Shown here: positions 36,401-48,400 of the stretch, in pieces
Layout of the letters: each line of letters starts with the position of its first letter
Position numbering within the stretch: the first letter of the stretch is position 1
Assembly (NCBI GenBank): GCA_036417435.1
Contig: CM070904.1
Span: forward strand, 128,216,695 to 128,280,694
Direction of reading: 5' to 3'
From: Inia geoffrensis
Taxonomy: Eukaryota > Chordata > Mammalia > Artiodactyla > Iniidae
DNA length: 64,000 bases
Notes under the pieces: generated by a model
The model's database searches: none
Told to the model about the DNA's origin: nothing
The model's input: the letters and a program-made list of their open reading frames with translations, nothing else
Program-made: the position numbers and the translations under genes

Positions 36401-39400
36401 GGCCGTGCTCCCGTGGAGCTCAGATACCACTGCAGAGAGAGAGGGAAGGGAGAGGAGGGGAGGGGGGGAAGGGAGAATGGGGTGTAAATTCTATAAATAA
36501 GTGAAGGTAGTCTCAGAGAGTGGGGATTCCTGTGGAGAAAATAAAACAGGATGATGGATGGGCCTGGGCCTGGGCTGGGGTAACTGTCAGATGGGACAGA
36601 AGTCTCCACAGAGGTGCCATATTTGAGCTAAGCCTCACTCAGTGACAAGAACCTCCAGCTGTGGGAGAACCTCCTGCAGGGGGTAGTTGGGAGGAGGTTT
36701 TAAATAAAGTGCAAGAAGACCTTCTAAGATCTCTGCAGCTGATGTGTGGAGCGGGATGCCAGGAGGAAGCCCAGACAGCAGCTGTGGGAAGCAGATGGTG
36801 ACCTATGGCAACTGAGCCTCTCAGTGTGGGGAAGGTGAGGAGTAGATGGATTCTGGGATATTTGGGGCAAAGTCACGGAAGCTTTGGGCTCCTTTATGTG
36901 TCTATGCCCATTTCTGTCCACTTTTACCTTTCCTCTTTGCACGTTTTGCTTTTTGGCTTTCTACCTTGCGCTAGGCAGCTCTACCTGAGCTTTACTTTTT
37001 GTCCAATCATAAGGGCTTAGTTTGAAAAACCTAAATGATCGCTGTGTTAGTCAGGCTTCTCCAGAGAAGCAGAGAAGAGATGGACAGAGACAGAGACAGA
37101 CAGAGACAGGGAGAGATTGATTTTAAAGAATTGGCCCACACTACTGTGCAGGCTTGGTAAAGCCAAAATCTGCAGGGTGGGCCAGCAGGCTGGCGACCCA
37201 GGGGAAAAGCTAACGTTGCAGTTCAAGTCTGAAGGCCGTCTGTTGGCAGAATTGCTTCCTGCTGAGGAAAAGGTCAGTCTTGGTTCTAGTCTGACCTTCA
37301 ACTGATTGGATTAGGCCCACCCCCATGAAGGAGGGTAATCTGCTTTCCTCAAAGTCCACCCGTTTAACCTCATCCAAAACCCTCTTCACAGAAACATCCA
37401 GATCAATGTTTGACCACAGATCTGGACACTGTGGCCCGGCTAAATTGACACATAACATTAAACATTGTACTCTCCAAAACGAATTGTTATGGGTATTTTA
37501 TGGCTTGTATATTTTTATTTCTTTTTGAAATAAAAGAAATCAAAATATACTCATTATAAAGGGTCACAAGAAAGAGAAAGCCCAAAGTAACATTCATTAT
37601 CCAGCCCTCGGAGACACCCACTATGGACATGTGGCAGGATGTCTTTTTGGATTTTTTTCTCTTCATATGTGGGTATAAAATATATTTTTTAAAAAAAAAC
37701 AGGGCCACACTGTAACACCGATTGTAAAGGACCATGATTTATTTCAGCCATAATGCTGGGTTTGGGATTTTCTCCAGTTGATTCCTTAGGGTTGAGTGTT
37801 TGGGTTGTCCCACATTTTTCAAAGAACACAGAGCAGAAATTCACTGGCTGAAAGTGAATTCAAATGAAAAAGCAGAGAGTTATTTGACTTTTCTCCATAT
37901 TCTGGAAAGGGTGCTTAAAAGTGCTTAGAGACGCAGAAAGTTTGCAAAATCATCTCACAGTTAACATTATCAGTACTTAACCCCCCTGCATTTTCATCTT
38001 TTAAATTAAGCTTTTGTCCTGCCAGTTTGCTTTCATCAGGTTGCTTTAAGAAATTGTGGAAGCATGATCTGGGTGGGGGTGGGGTGGGGTGGAGAGCCTG
38101 CTTGATGCGCTCCAGCTGAAGAGTTTTTAATTTTTTTAAGAGATTCAGATTTAATATCTAATATGTAAATATGATCAGTAAACAGGGTCATAAACAATGG
38201 CAAGGCTGAGATTTTTTTTTTTAATCTCAGAATTCTTTAAAAAAAAATTAATTAATTAATTTTTGGCTGTGTTGGGTCTTCGTTTCTGTGCGAGAGCTTT
38301 CTTCTAGTTGCGGCGAGCGGGGGCCACTCTTCATCGCGGTGCGCGGGCCTCTCACTGTCGTGGCCTCTCTTGCTGCGGAGCACAAGCTCCAGACGCGCAG
38401 GCTCAGTGGTTGTGGTGCAGGGGCTTAGTTGCTCCGCGGCGTGTGGGATCCTCCCAGACCAGGGCTCGAACCCGTGTCCCCTGCTTTGGCAGGCAGATTC
38501 TCAACCACTGTGCCACCGGGGAAGCCCAAGGCTGAGTTTTTAATCCTACTTGTTTTTAGAAAACTCGGCTTGTACCAGCACTCCTCATCCTGCATCAGAA
38601 AGAGACACAAAGACACCCCTATCCCGAGCTTGGATCTGTGGCCACTTATTTCCAAAGCAAACTATCCTGTTACTCCCTGCCTGAAAGTGGTCACACCGAC
38701 TGCCACAGTGTTGTCACCACTTCTCTCCCCACTGGGCAGTAGGTGAACGTGTGGGTTGACTCAAATTTGCCAAAGGATGGGCTCGAGAGCTCAAAGGGAA
38801 GGAGTTCTTGGAGCCTGGAGTGGGGTCGGGCAGTGGAGCCCACCTCCCTGATGCCATCTTGTCCCTGCCCCTGTGTGCTCTCCTTGTAGCAGCCATGGTG
38901 ACTCAGATCTTACCTCTTCGAAGCCTCTGAGAACTTCTCATTGCAATGAGAATGAAGTCAAAACTCGTTCCCACGGGCTATGGGACCATTAACTATCTGG
39001 CGCACTCCTTTCCACCTTCAGGGTGTTTGGTTATCCTCTTGTTCATTTTGCTTCACCACGACCGCTGGGCTTGTTCTGCCCCAGGACATTGGCTCTGCTT
39101 TTTCCTCACACGATGGGCTCCTTCCCATCCTTTAAGTCCCAGCTTAAATACGCCTTCCTTGGGAGGATTTCTCAGGCGCCTCGTCTAAACTATCTGCTCT
39201 CCATCCCCACTGCCATGTTGCTTTTTTGCTCCTAACCCTATAGCCATCTGGAAGGTCCTTGTTCAGTTTTCTTTAGTGTGTTTGCTGTGTGGTGCCCCAC
39301 CGCCCTGCCCCAGGTGGAATCTAAGCTCCGTGGGGTCTTCCCTGCTGTGCTTTTGGTGCAGCACACACAGTGGGCATTTTTAGTAAGTCAGGAGACGTCC

Positions 39401-42400
39401 GTGTCATTGGAACAGCACACTCATCAGGAAGTTTGGAAGGTACCCCCAGTATCCCACCCTTGGTGGAAAGGAGTGGAAAACTGTGTAAGCTGGTTCATAG
39501 ATCTGAACTGATCAACCAGGAAACAGGGCTGGATAACACTGTACAGCAGAGATGTACTTGCTGGATACATCTGGATAACAGCTGGATACAGCTGGATAAC
39601 ACAGCAGAGATGTTCTTGCTACTCACTTATGTCAGGAGTTATTAAGAAAGTATGGAGCATTCTTTTAGGAAAATGACATTTAAAATACTTTGCTTTTGCT
39701 TTGGAAATAAGTGGCCACAGCTCCAAGCTCGGGATTGGGGGGGTCTTTGTGTCTCTTTCTGACTCAGGATGAAGAGTGCTGATACAAGCAGAGTTTTCTA
39801 AAAACAGGTAGGACTGAAAACTCAGCCTTGCCATTATTTATGACCCCGGTTATTGATAATTTTTACATATTAGATATTAAATCTGAATCTCATAAATACG
39901 CTGACACTTCAAATAAGTTGATTCTTGTTATTTGCGGCAGTTACATTCCATAAAGATTCTGCGAACACTGGGTTAGTGAATCCTGAGCCGTTTATCCTGG
40001 GGAAATTCAGGGTTAGGTTTCTGAGAGCCTCTGGTCACAATATTTCAGTTAACCGATCAATATGTGCCCTTGTTTTATGTACGTTTTCACTTAAAGACTT
40101 ATTTAATATATATGGTGATTCGTTACCATTGAGCTCACTGTACCAGCGCTGTCACTCAGGCCTGAACAAAGCTCAGCTAACACATGTATTTTCTCCGTCA
40201 GGCATATCATAGCCTTCTTGTGCTTAGGAAACTAGACAGCTTGTCAGCACTAGGCTTGGCGGCCAATTTAAACAGCAAAATCACCAAGGAAAAGCACAAA
40301 AATGAGAAAACCGTGACACAAAATAGACCATGAAATTGACTTGTGTATGGTCTGGTTGCTGAGGCAAGAAGAGCCTGAGCCTTTTATCACCTCATCTGAC
40401 CCCGGTCGGGAGCATGTGCATCTGGTGACTCAAGTTCTTTGCTGCCCAGCGTATCTTCATGAGTGGCTGTGAGGGCACCCAGTACTGATTGGGGTTAGAT
40501 GTACATTTCAGCAAGTAGGCAAATTTGCAAATACGGAATCTGTAAATCCTGAGGATTCATCGTAAATGTAAGTCCTTAGCGGCAGTGCTTAGCGTGGAGT
40601 CAGGACACCCAAGTTCTAGTCCTATTGTCTCAGTAAAGTCTTGTGAGCCTTTGGTAAAGCACTTCTTCCCCTGGTCTTCAGAATGAGGGCATGGAACTGG
40701 GTGATTGCCACGACAATTGAAAGCTTTAGTGGTGGGGTATTCTGTCACTTTTTCTCCTTTTTCAAGGAGACACATTCCTAGCGTGTGACCTTCAGAAACA
40801 CGCCTGTGGCAAACTGACGCTTTGTTTTCATGAAGGTCAACGTCCTGGATGAGGACAGCTTGACCATGGACATAGAGCTCGCCATCCGAGAGACGACGTG
40901 CAGGAGGGGTTCTGGGGAAGACCCCGCCACCTGTGACTTCCAGAGGGGCTATTACGTGGTAAGAGTCGGGGGAAAGGCCACCAGCCCAGAAAACAACGCA
41001 AGGGAACACCTGTCTTCCTACATCACCAGGACCTGATTCAAAGCCACACCAACGTCTTGGTCACTGCCTGGCGTCTGGACACCCTGGGAGGCACCACTAA
41101 GTGTGTCCACGCTGTCCCCTGGGCAGGGGCGGCGTGACTCAGTGGCCGAGGACTCGAGCTCTGGAGTCCACAGTCCTGAGTAATCCTGTCAAATTATTTA
41201 ACCCCTGCTGCCTCAGTTTTCTGCTGTTTAAAAATAGGGATAATGATGGTTCCAGGCAAAGTGAATACGAAGAGGCCAATAGCCAAGAAAAATCCCAGAG
41301 ACATTTCAAAATCTATTTTAAATGAATTTAAAATGCCAGCTGTGTTCCTGGTGCGAGGTGCACTGTTTTATAGTTGACTGTTGTATAAATCTGTCTCCTC
41401 TACCAGCTTGGGCTCCATGGGGGTCAGGACCACAGTGTGGTCAGTTTCATCTCTCCAGTGACCAGCACATGGCCCCATGCTTGGTTAACCCCAGGGATGG
41501 GAGGCACCCCAAATTCACTGTCCGAGACGTTCTCGTTCAGATGTACGAGGTCTCAGGGTTTTGTTACTTTATCATTGTGATGTCTGGGTGGTTACACAGG
41601 GATGTCAATCCTGCAAAGAGGACTCGTTGTTTCGTGAGACTTTTCGCTGTGGCTCTGTTGCACAAAGGTCCCAAACCCAAGTGTCACTAGCATTTGTTTC
41701 TAACGAAATCTGAGGCCAAGGGAGAGCAGAGCAGGGTCCTTGGGAGATCTTCCCATTTCTTGTTGTTCAAAAGGAAAGCCATTCGAGGGAGCCCACTCAG
41801 TGCTCAGGAAGGGAACATTTGCTTTCCCTCAGGACTTGTAATGTAGCAAAAGCCTAAGAGATATTTAAGTCATCATTTGTTTCTGCTTAGGTCTTGAGAA
41901 CTTTTCATTTTGGGAAAATTGTCTCTGTGAATTTTTCCTTTCTGTCTGCATCATTGCGTCAAGCCCTATGGTGTTGCCTGATTTCTTAGATAGGTCCTAA
42001 CCATTTCTACCAGCTGCCGGGCATAGAACTCACTGCTTCCCCTTTTCCAGCCGGCGGCTGTTTGCAGAAGCACCGTGTGGGTGTCTGCTGAGCAGGTGCA
42101 GGAAGTGTGGGTTCGCTGCCACTGGTCCTCCAGCTCCGAGTCTAACAGCAGTGAAGAGGTAAGTGCAGGGGCTTGGCATCCTTTGGGACAGCACCTACCT
42201 CTTAGGGTCTGTGTGGGTCTGTGACAGGCAGGCCGGTGTGACAGAGTAGCTGGAACATCACTCAGGTATAGCTCTGCTTACTCAGCTGGCATCTCCCTTT
42301 TATGCCTGCAATCTCATGTTCAATATCCCTTATTTCTTCCAATTCTCTCTCTTTTCCTAAGATTTAGGATGAGAGCTTAAAATAACAATGAGCAAATCTT

Positions 42401-45400
42401 CAAAGTTTTAGATCTAAGTATGCATCTCACTGCCTCTGTGGTTTAGTGGAATGAAGAGGGGCATTTGTTTTTTTTTTTTTTTGCGGTATGCAGGCCTCTC
42501 ACTGTTGTGGCCTCTCCCGCTGCGGAGCACAGGCTCCGGACGCGCAGGCTCAGCGGCCATGGCTCACGGGCCCAGCAGCTCCGCGGCATGTGGGATCTTC
42601 CCGGACCGGGGCACGAACCCATGTCCCCTGCATCTGCAGGCGGGCTCTCAACCACTGCACCACCAGAGAAGCCCAAGAGGGGCATTTTTGATACATCAGT
42701 GTTCATTTACCAGCTCTGCAACCCAGGTCAGGATATTTAATCTCCATGGTCTGAAACTTCTTCATCTGTTAAATGCCAGTCGTAGAGACCACCCGATAGG
42801 AAGTTGAGAAAACCAAGTGAGTCGATGGACGTGAAAGATCTGGCCCAGCGTCTGGTACGTAATAGATGCTTTTGGTAAATGGCAGGACACATCTCTGTTC
42901 CTTCAATTGCACTGATATACATCTGCAATAATACTGTGAAATCAGTAATATATACATTTCTCACTTGGAATTATATTACTTATTTGTCTGTGTATTGACT
43001 GCTTTCCTTACTGGAATGTACATCATATGAGGGCAGGGAATGTTTGTTTTGTCATCTAGGACAATGTTGGATACAGGGTAGATGTTCAGTCAATACTTGA
43101 ATGAATACAAGAAAAATGAGGAAGAAATTGTCAAGAATATGATATGATGAGGAAGCTTCTAGACTCTAATTTGGGATAAAAACATAACTATTACGTTATT
43201 TGTTTATTCATAATGGATAATATCTTTGACTGCTACTTAAAAATTGTTTCTACCATTATACAGCCAAATCTGCCCAATGACATCTTTCTCTACATATATT
43301 TTTATTAATTTTTTTTCAAGATTTAAATCTGTAGTGAAAATTACATGAAAAGAGTATACAATTTCAACTTCAAGAATTATACATAAAAGTGATGTTCCTC
43401 TATCATGAACATACCCAGGACTTCCATATTTTATATGGAAGTCCGTTTTAGAATTAGGAAGGAGTGAGAAACTCCTGTTGCAGGGGTGTTTTCACTGGTG
43501 GAAGGAGAATTCTGCAAAAGTGTTCAGTTGAGCATAAGGTTATTGATCAATCTTGTTCTCACCAGCAACTCTTGAGGGTCAATCCCCAGTAGATTTCTGG
43601 ATCCTATCTCCTTGATGCTAGTTCAGGTACCCAGGGCCTCGACTCCAGTAAAGTATCCAGGAAGTAAAGCATGCTTCACAGCTGACACAGTGGCTCACGC
43701 CTGGCCAAGCTAACCCAGAAGTGACAGGGACCAAGCATCATGTCACAAGCATTTTGTGTGTATCGATTTTGTGGTTTGTATGGGGGAAGCTAGGAGACAG
43801 TGGAGAGCAAGAGAAGCACCGCTCTGGCTCTTGTGGGGTTTGTGGATGAGTCTGGGAGTGTCCATTAAGCAGGGGTTACCCTGACTACCAGACAAGCTTT
43901 TGGGAGCACGTAGCAAGAGGATGCAATAGTGTGTGGGGTCACAGCGAGCTTTCCCCGGGGGGCTGGAGGGTGGGGGACCTCAGGACAAAGGGCACAGGGT
44001 GTGGAGGGGAAAGATGAGGAGATTCCCAGCACAGGGGAGAGCCTGACGGAGTTCCCTGATGTGTGAGGGAAGCTAAGCTGATGGGTACAAATGGACAAAA
44101 ATCCATCATGACTGGGAGAAAGATATGAGAAGAGAGACATACGGGTGGGGCTGGAGAGGACACCAGCCTGGTCAAGGTGGACCTCATGGGTCATGTCAAG
44201 GATCCTTGGCTTGGGGCTATTCAAGGGTTATAAGTACGGAAGTGACAGAATAGATGAAGTACAGACTGGAACTCGGTAAGAATGGATGGGGGCGCTGGGA
44301 GGCTGACAGGGCAGTTGAGAGAGAGTGCCAAGTAGAGCTCGGAGTTAGTGGTGAATGTTGAGAGAAATATGCCTGTTCTTCTATGGCCTTTAACACATTA
44401 GAAGTTAGTAAGCGGCCCCTAATTTAACCCCTCTTCCATCTCTGATTTAGAAAGTGGATTATGATTGTTTGCACAACCCACAAACCTACTGCAACTTTCT
44501 AACTGCAGACTGAAGACTACTCACTTTTCTTCCAGTCCCAAGTTTTGTAAGAAGACTCTGATACGAAGTTAAGTTAGTCCCGGAAACAAACAAGATGTTA
44601 AAATAAACTCCCAGGTTGCTTTGCCTCAAAGACTAGGAGATCATAAAGGATTATGAGCAAAGAAAAAATTCCTTAAATTAAAGGATTCTGCAACTCGAAA
44701 GAAAGAGAAGAAAGCAGATGGAGATTTAAAGTAATTCCTGGCAACTCTAAAATAGATTTCTTACATGAAACAGAAAAAAAATTAGACGACAGCTGTTAAC
44801 CATTTTCAGTGAAATAAATGATGATACTACAAACATGAAAGACAATTGACTGGAATGAATTTACACATAGAACAAATGAATCATTGTTGGAAGTAGGGAA
44901 TAAAAGAAAGAAAACTAAAAAAAAAACAATCCCAGAGTAAAGAACATAAAGGCCACTTGACAAACATACGTAGATAGTAAAAGAATTTCCAGAGAAAGGA
45001 ATATAACGTGAAGAAAGATGGAAGCCATGGAGAATAAGGCCAAACATCCTAATTATTACGAAATAGGACTTAGCGCAAATGGAAAATATCTGGTAAGCAC
45101 ACAGTGAGAGAAAGTGTCTCTAATAGAAAAACATTCGGGTTCTCCACTACATAATTTTAATAAGTATAAATGCTTTGTAAAAAGATTTGAGCATATACAT
45201 TTCTAAAATTGCTAATATTCTCCTCCCTTAACCAAATGAATATTTAAATTATGGGCAGTTTTTATTTTTCCTTTTTTAATTTTGAAAAAGAAGTATGTAG
45301 AGGATGGACGATTTCTGTATGGCACTTCAGTCAACCACACGATGAAATGCTAACATCTGTAGGATGATGAATGGACTTGATTTTGGACAAATCCTTCTGA

Positions 45401-48400
45401 TTTCAAGTGGATGGGATGAGGTTTGGCTAGAGTTTCAGCCATGAGACTCAAAACAGTGCAAAAGGAGAAACTGAGGAAGAGTGAACAGGAATTCTGAACT
45501 TGGGGGAGGAGAGTTACAGGCCTTTCATTTATTTACTCTCTCCCATTTCAAATGATAGAAATTCAACTAGAAGTGGCCTAAGCCAAAATGAGATAATTCC
45601 CTGGCTCACGTTCCCAGAAAGGAGAGGAAGGAGTTGTCCTCTTGGACAACTCAATCTAGTGACTGTCGACACTATCTGGGGGGCCACGTTCACGTTTCTT
45701 CCTTCTCCGTCCCTCCTCCCCTTACTGCAGATGAGTTTTCTCCTTGTAGCTGGAGGCAAGACTACAAGCCACTCCAGATTCATATCCTCTAAACTTAGGG
45801 GGAAACAGAGCACTTCTCTCTAGCTCCAGCTAGAGATACCTCTTGGTATTGTTCCCATCGTCCTGTCTTAGGTCACATGTCCCATTTTTTTTTTTTTTTT
45901 TTTTAATAACACTGTTATTGAAATATATTGGGTTGGCCAAAAGTTTCGTTCGGGTTTTTTTCCATACGATGTTACAGGAGAAGCCAAACGAACTTTTTAG
46001 CCAACCCAACAATTCACGGACCATACGGTTGACCGCTTTAATGTGTACAGTTTAGTGGTTTTTAGTATATTCATAAGGTTGTACAACTCTCATCACTATC
46101 TAAATCATGAACAGTCATCCAGAAGAGAAACCCTAAGACCCCTTAGCCTGCCCCTCATTCTCTCCAGCCCTTAGTAACCACTAATCTGCTTTCTTTGTCT
46201 GTAGATTTACCTGTTCCAGCCATTTCATATAAAAAGAAACAGACAATACGTGTTCTCTTGTGACTGGTTTATATTAGTTAGCATGTTTGGAGGTTCGTAC
46301 ATGTTATAGCTTGTATCAGTACTTTTCATTGTTGAATAATAACCCGTTGTATGGATAAAGCCACATTTAATTTATCCATTCATTAGCTCATCAAAGTGGG
46401 GGTTGTTTCTACTTTTTTTATACACAGCTTTTAAAAAAATTCATTCATTCATTTGGTTTCACTGAGTCTTGGTTGCAGCTGCCGGGCTCCTTAGTTGCGA
46501 CATGAGAACTCTTAGTTGAGGCATGCGGCATCTAGTTCCCTGAGCAGGGACTGAACCCAGGCCCCCTGCATTGGGAGCGTGGAGTCTTAACTACTGTGCC
46601 ACCAGGGAAGTCCCTGTTTCTACTTTTTGACTATTGTAAATAATGGTGCTGTGAGCATTCATGTGCAAGTTTTTGTGTGGGCATATATTTTTATTTATCT
46701 GGGGTGTTGACCTATGAGTGGAATTTCTGGGGTGTAAAGTAACTCTATGAGTAACTTTTTGAGAAACTGCCAAGCTGTCTTCCATAATAGCTGTACCATG
46801 TTACATTCCCACCAGCATGTATGAGGGTTCCAATTTCTACACATCCTTATGAACACTCATCATTATTGTCTGTCTTTTTAATTTTAGCCATTCTAGTAGG
46901 TGTGAAGTGGTGCACCATTATTGTTTTGATTTGCATTTTCCTAATGAGCAATGATTGACTATTTGTATATATTCTTTGGAAAAATGTCTACTCAAATCCT
47001 TTGTCAGAATTCCCTGGTGGTCTAGTGGTTGGGACTCCGCGATTTCACTGCCACTGAGGGCGCAGATTTGATCCCTGGTTGGGGAACTAAGATCCTGCAA
47101 GCTGTGCAAAGTGGCCAAAAAAGAAAAAAATTCCTTTGCCAAATTTTAAATTGGGTTATTTGTCTTTTTTTGTTGAGTAGGAAGACTTCTTTATATATTT
47201 TGTATATTAAGTTCCATATCAGATACACAATTTGCAGATATTTTCCCCCACCTGTGAGTTTTTTTTGTTTTTTTTTTTTTTTACTTTCTTCATGGTGCAC
47301 TTTGAAGAACAAAAGTTTTAAAGTTTAATGAAGTCCAATTGATCCATTTTTTCTTTTGTTGTTTGTGTGATTCTTACATTTAGATCCATGGTCCGTTTTG
47401 ATTAGGAAGGGGTCCAGCCTCAGTCTTTTGCATGTGGATATACAGTTGTCTCAGCACCATTTATTGAAAAGATTATTCTTTCCCCCACTAAACTGTGCTG
47501 GCTGCTAGACCAATCACTCTGACAAAAGCCAGCAGGCTAACTGACTGTTCACGATGGAGAGGGTAACAGGTGGGTGGCCCAGACACCTGGTAGAAAGGTT
47601 GTGAGTCAAGCAGTCACCTTACTTTGTGACTATGGGCTATCAGTGGCTTCATGAAGACTACTCGTGCACACTTTTTGTTTTTTTTTTAATTGAACACATA
47701 TGGGGACTTCATAGAGAGAAAACTCACAAATTTGATCTAAACACAGTTGATTTGCAAGTCCACAGTTGATTTGCAAGTCCGTCTTTCTCTTTCTCGTCCA
47801 CAACAATTGGGGGTCATTTTGAGTCTAGTGGAAATGTATTTAGACAATTTAAACTTCATGTAAGTTGCTTTTCCCCACATGCTTTTTTAGACATTACATG
47901 TTCAATACCATATAAAGTTATTTAATGTAATGTACTGCCTTATTTCATTAAAAATAAATTATATAATGCATCTGAGTCCTCCTGGTAATATTTGCATATT
48001 TTGCAGTGTCCTTCCTTTTTCTCTCTTTCATGTGCTGATACATACAAATGCCTACATTTACTAAGATGGTTTTGGGGGATATCCCTACATCAAGAAACAG
48101 TTATCTGCTTGGTAAGTTGAGATCCGTTCTTTTTAATATACATATATATATATATATTTTGTGTGTGTGTGTGTGTGTGTCTGTATGTGTGTGTGAATCA
48201 ACTTCATATTGAAGCTCTCTATCAAGGAGTCATTTAAAACTAGTAATATCTGTACATAAGCTTTGAACAATTACAGAAACCACAGAAAATAAACATTTGC
48301 TTTTGCTCCTTTCTTAACAGTAGGCAATAATGTTACAACTCTTCATTTAGGCAGCTCTATATTTATGCAGAGCCTTTCCATATATGATTCCATTTCATGT

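Larger units (their letters stand above)
33627..40835 (+). other. SPP2: SPP2 intron 2
   Basis: A 7.2-kb intron. It holds a MER5A-like relic (35998-36165), an LTR-like repeat in reverse (37043-37460), an approximately 197-bp inverted duplication (38140-39891) with a CHR SINE in one arm, an L2 stretch (about 38935-39250), a diverged copy of a repeat also found at 55485 (39905-40560), and MIR sequence just before exon 3. No coding exon was found. Open frames at 34272-34670 are GC-driven. Confidence 0.75.
46015..47490 (-). mobile_element. Old L1 fragment (3' part), reverse
   Basis: It contains reversed L1 3' UTR ('gtacaactctcatcactatc') and ORF2 end text ('gactattgtaaataatggtgctgtgagcat', 'gtgatttgcattttcctaatga'-like). 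It runs to 'tctcagcaccatttattgaaaag'. Two SINEs interrupt it. Confidence 0.8.
42159..48065 (+). other. SPP2: SPP2 intron 4
   Basis: A 5.9-kb intron. It contains a CHR SINE (42467-42674), MIR/L2 relics (42720-42880, 43010-43110), a mariner-type MITE hairpin (45928-46009), and an old reverse L1 fragment (about 46015-47490) carrying two nested SINEs. Nothing recognisable was seen in 43120-45900. Confidence 0.75.

Noticed and set aside
45380..45420. Candidate SPP2 exon 5 ('ttgattttggacaaatcc')
   Set aside because: Base similarity is scattered, with no splice sites, and the translated frame does not match the family.
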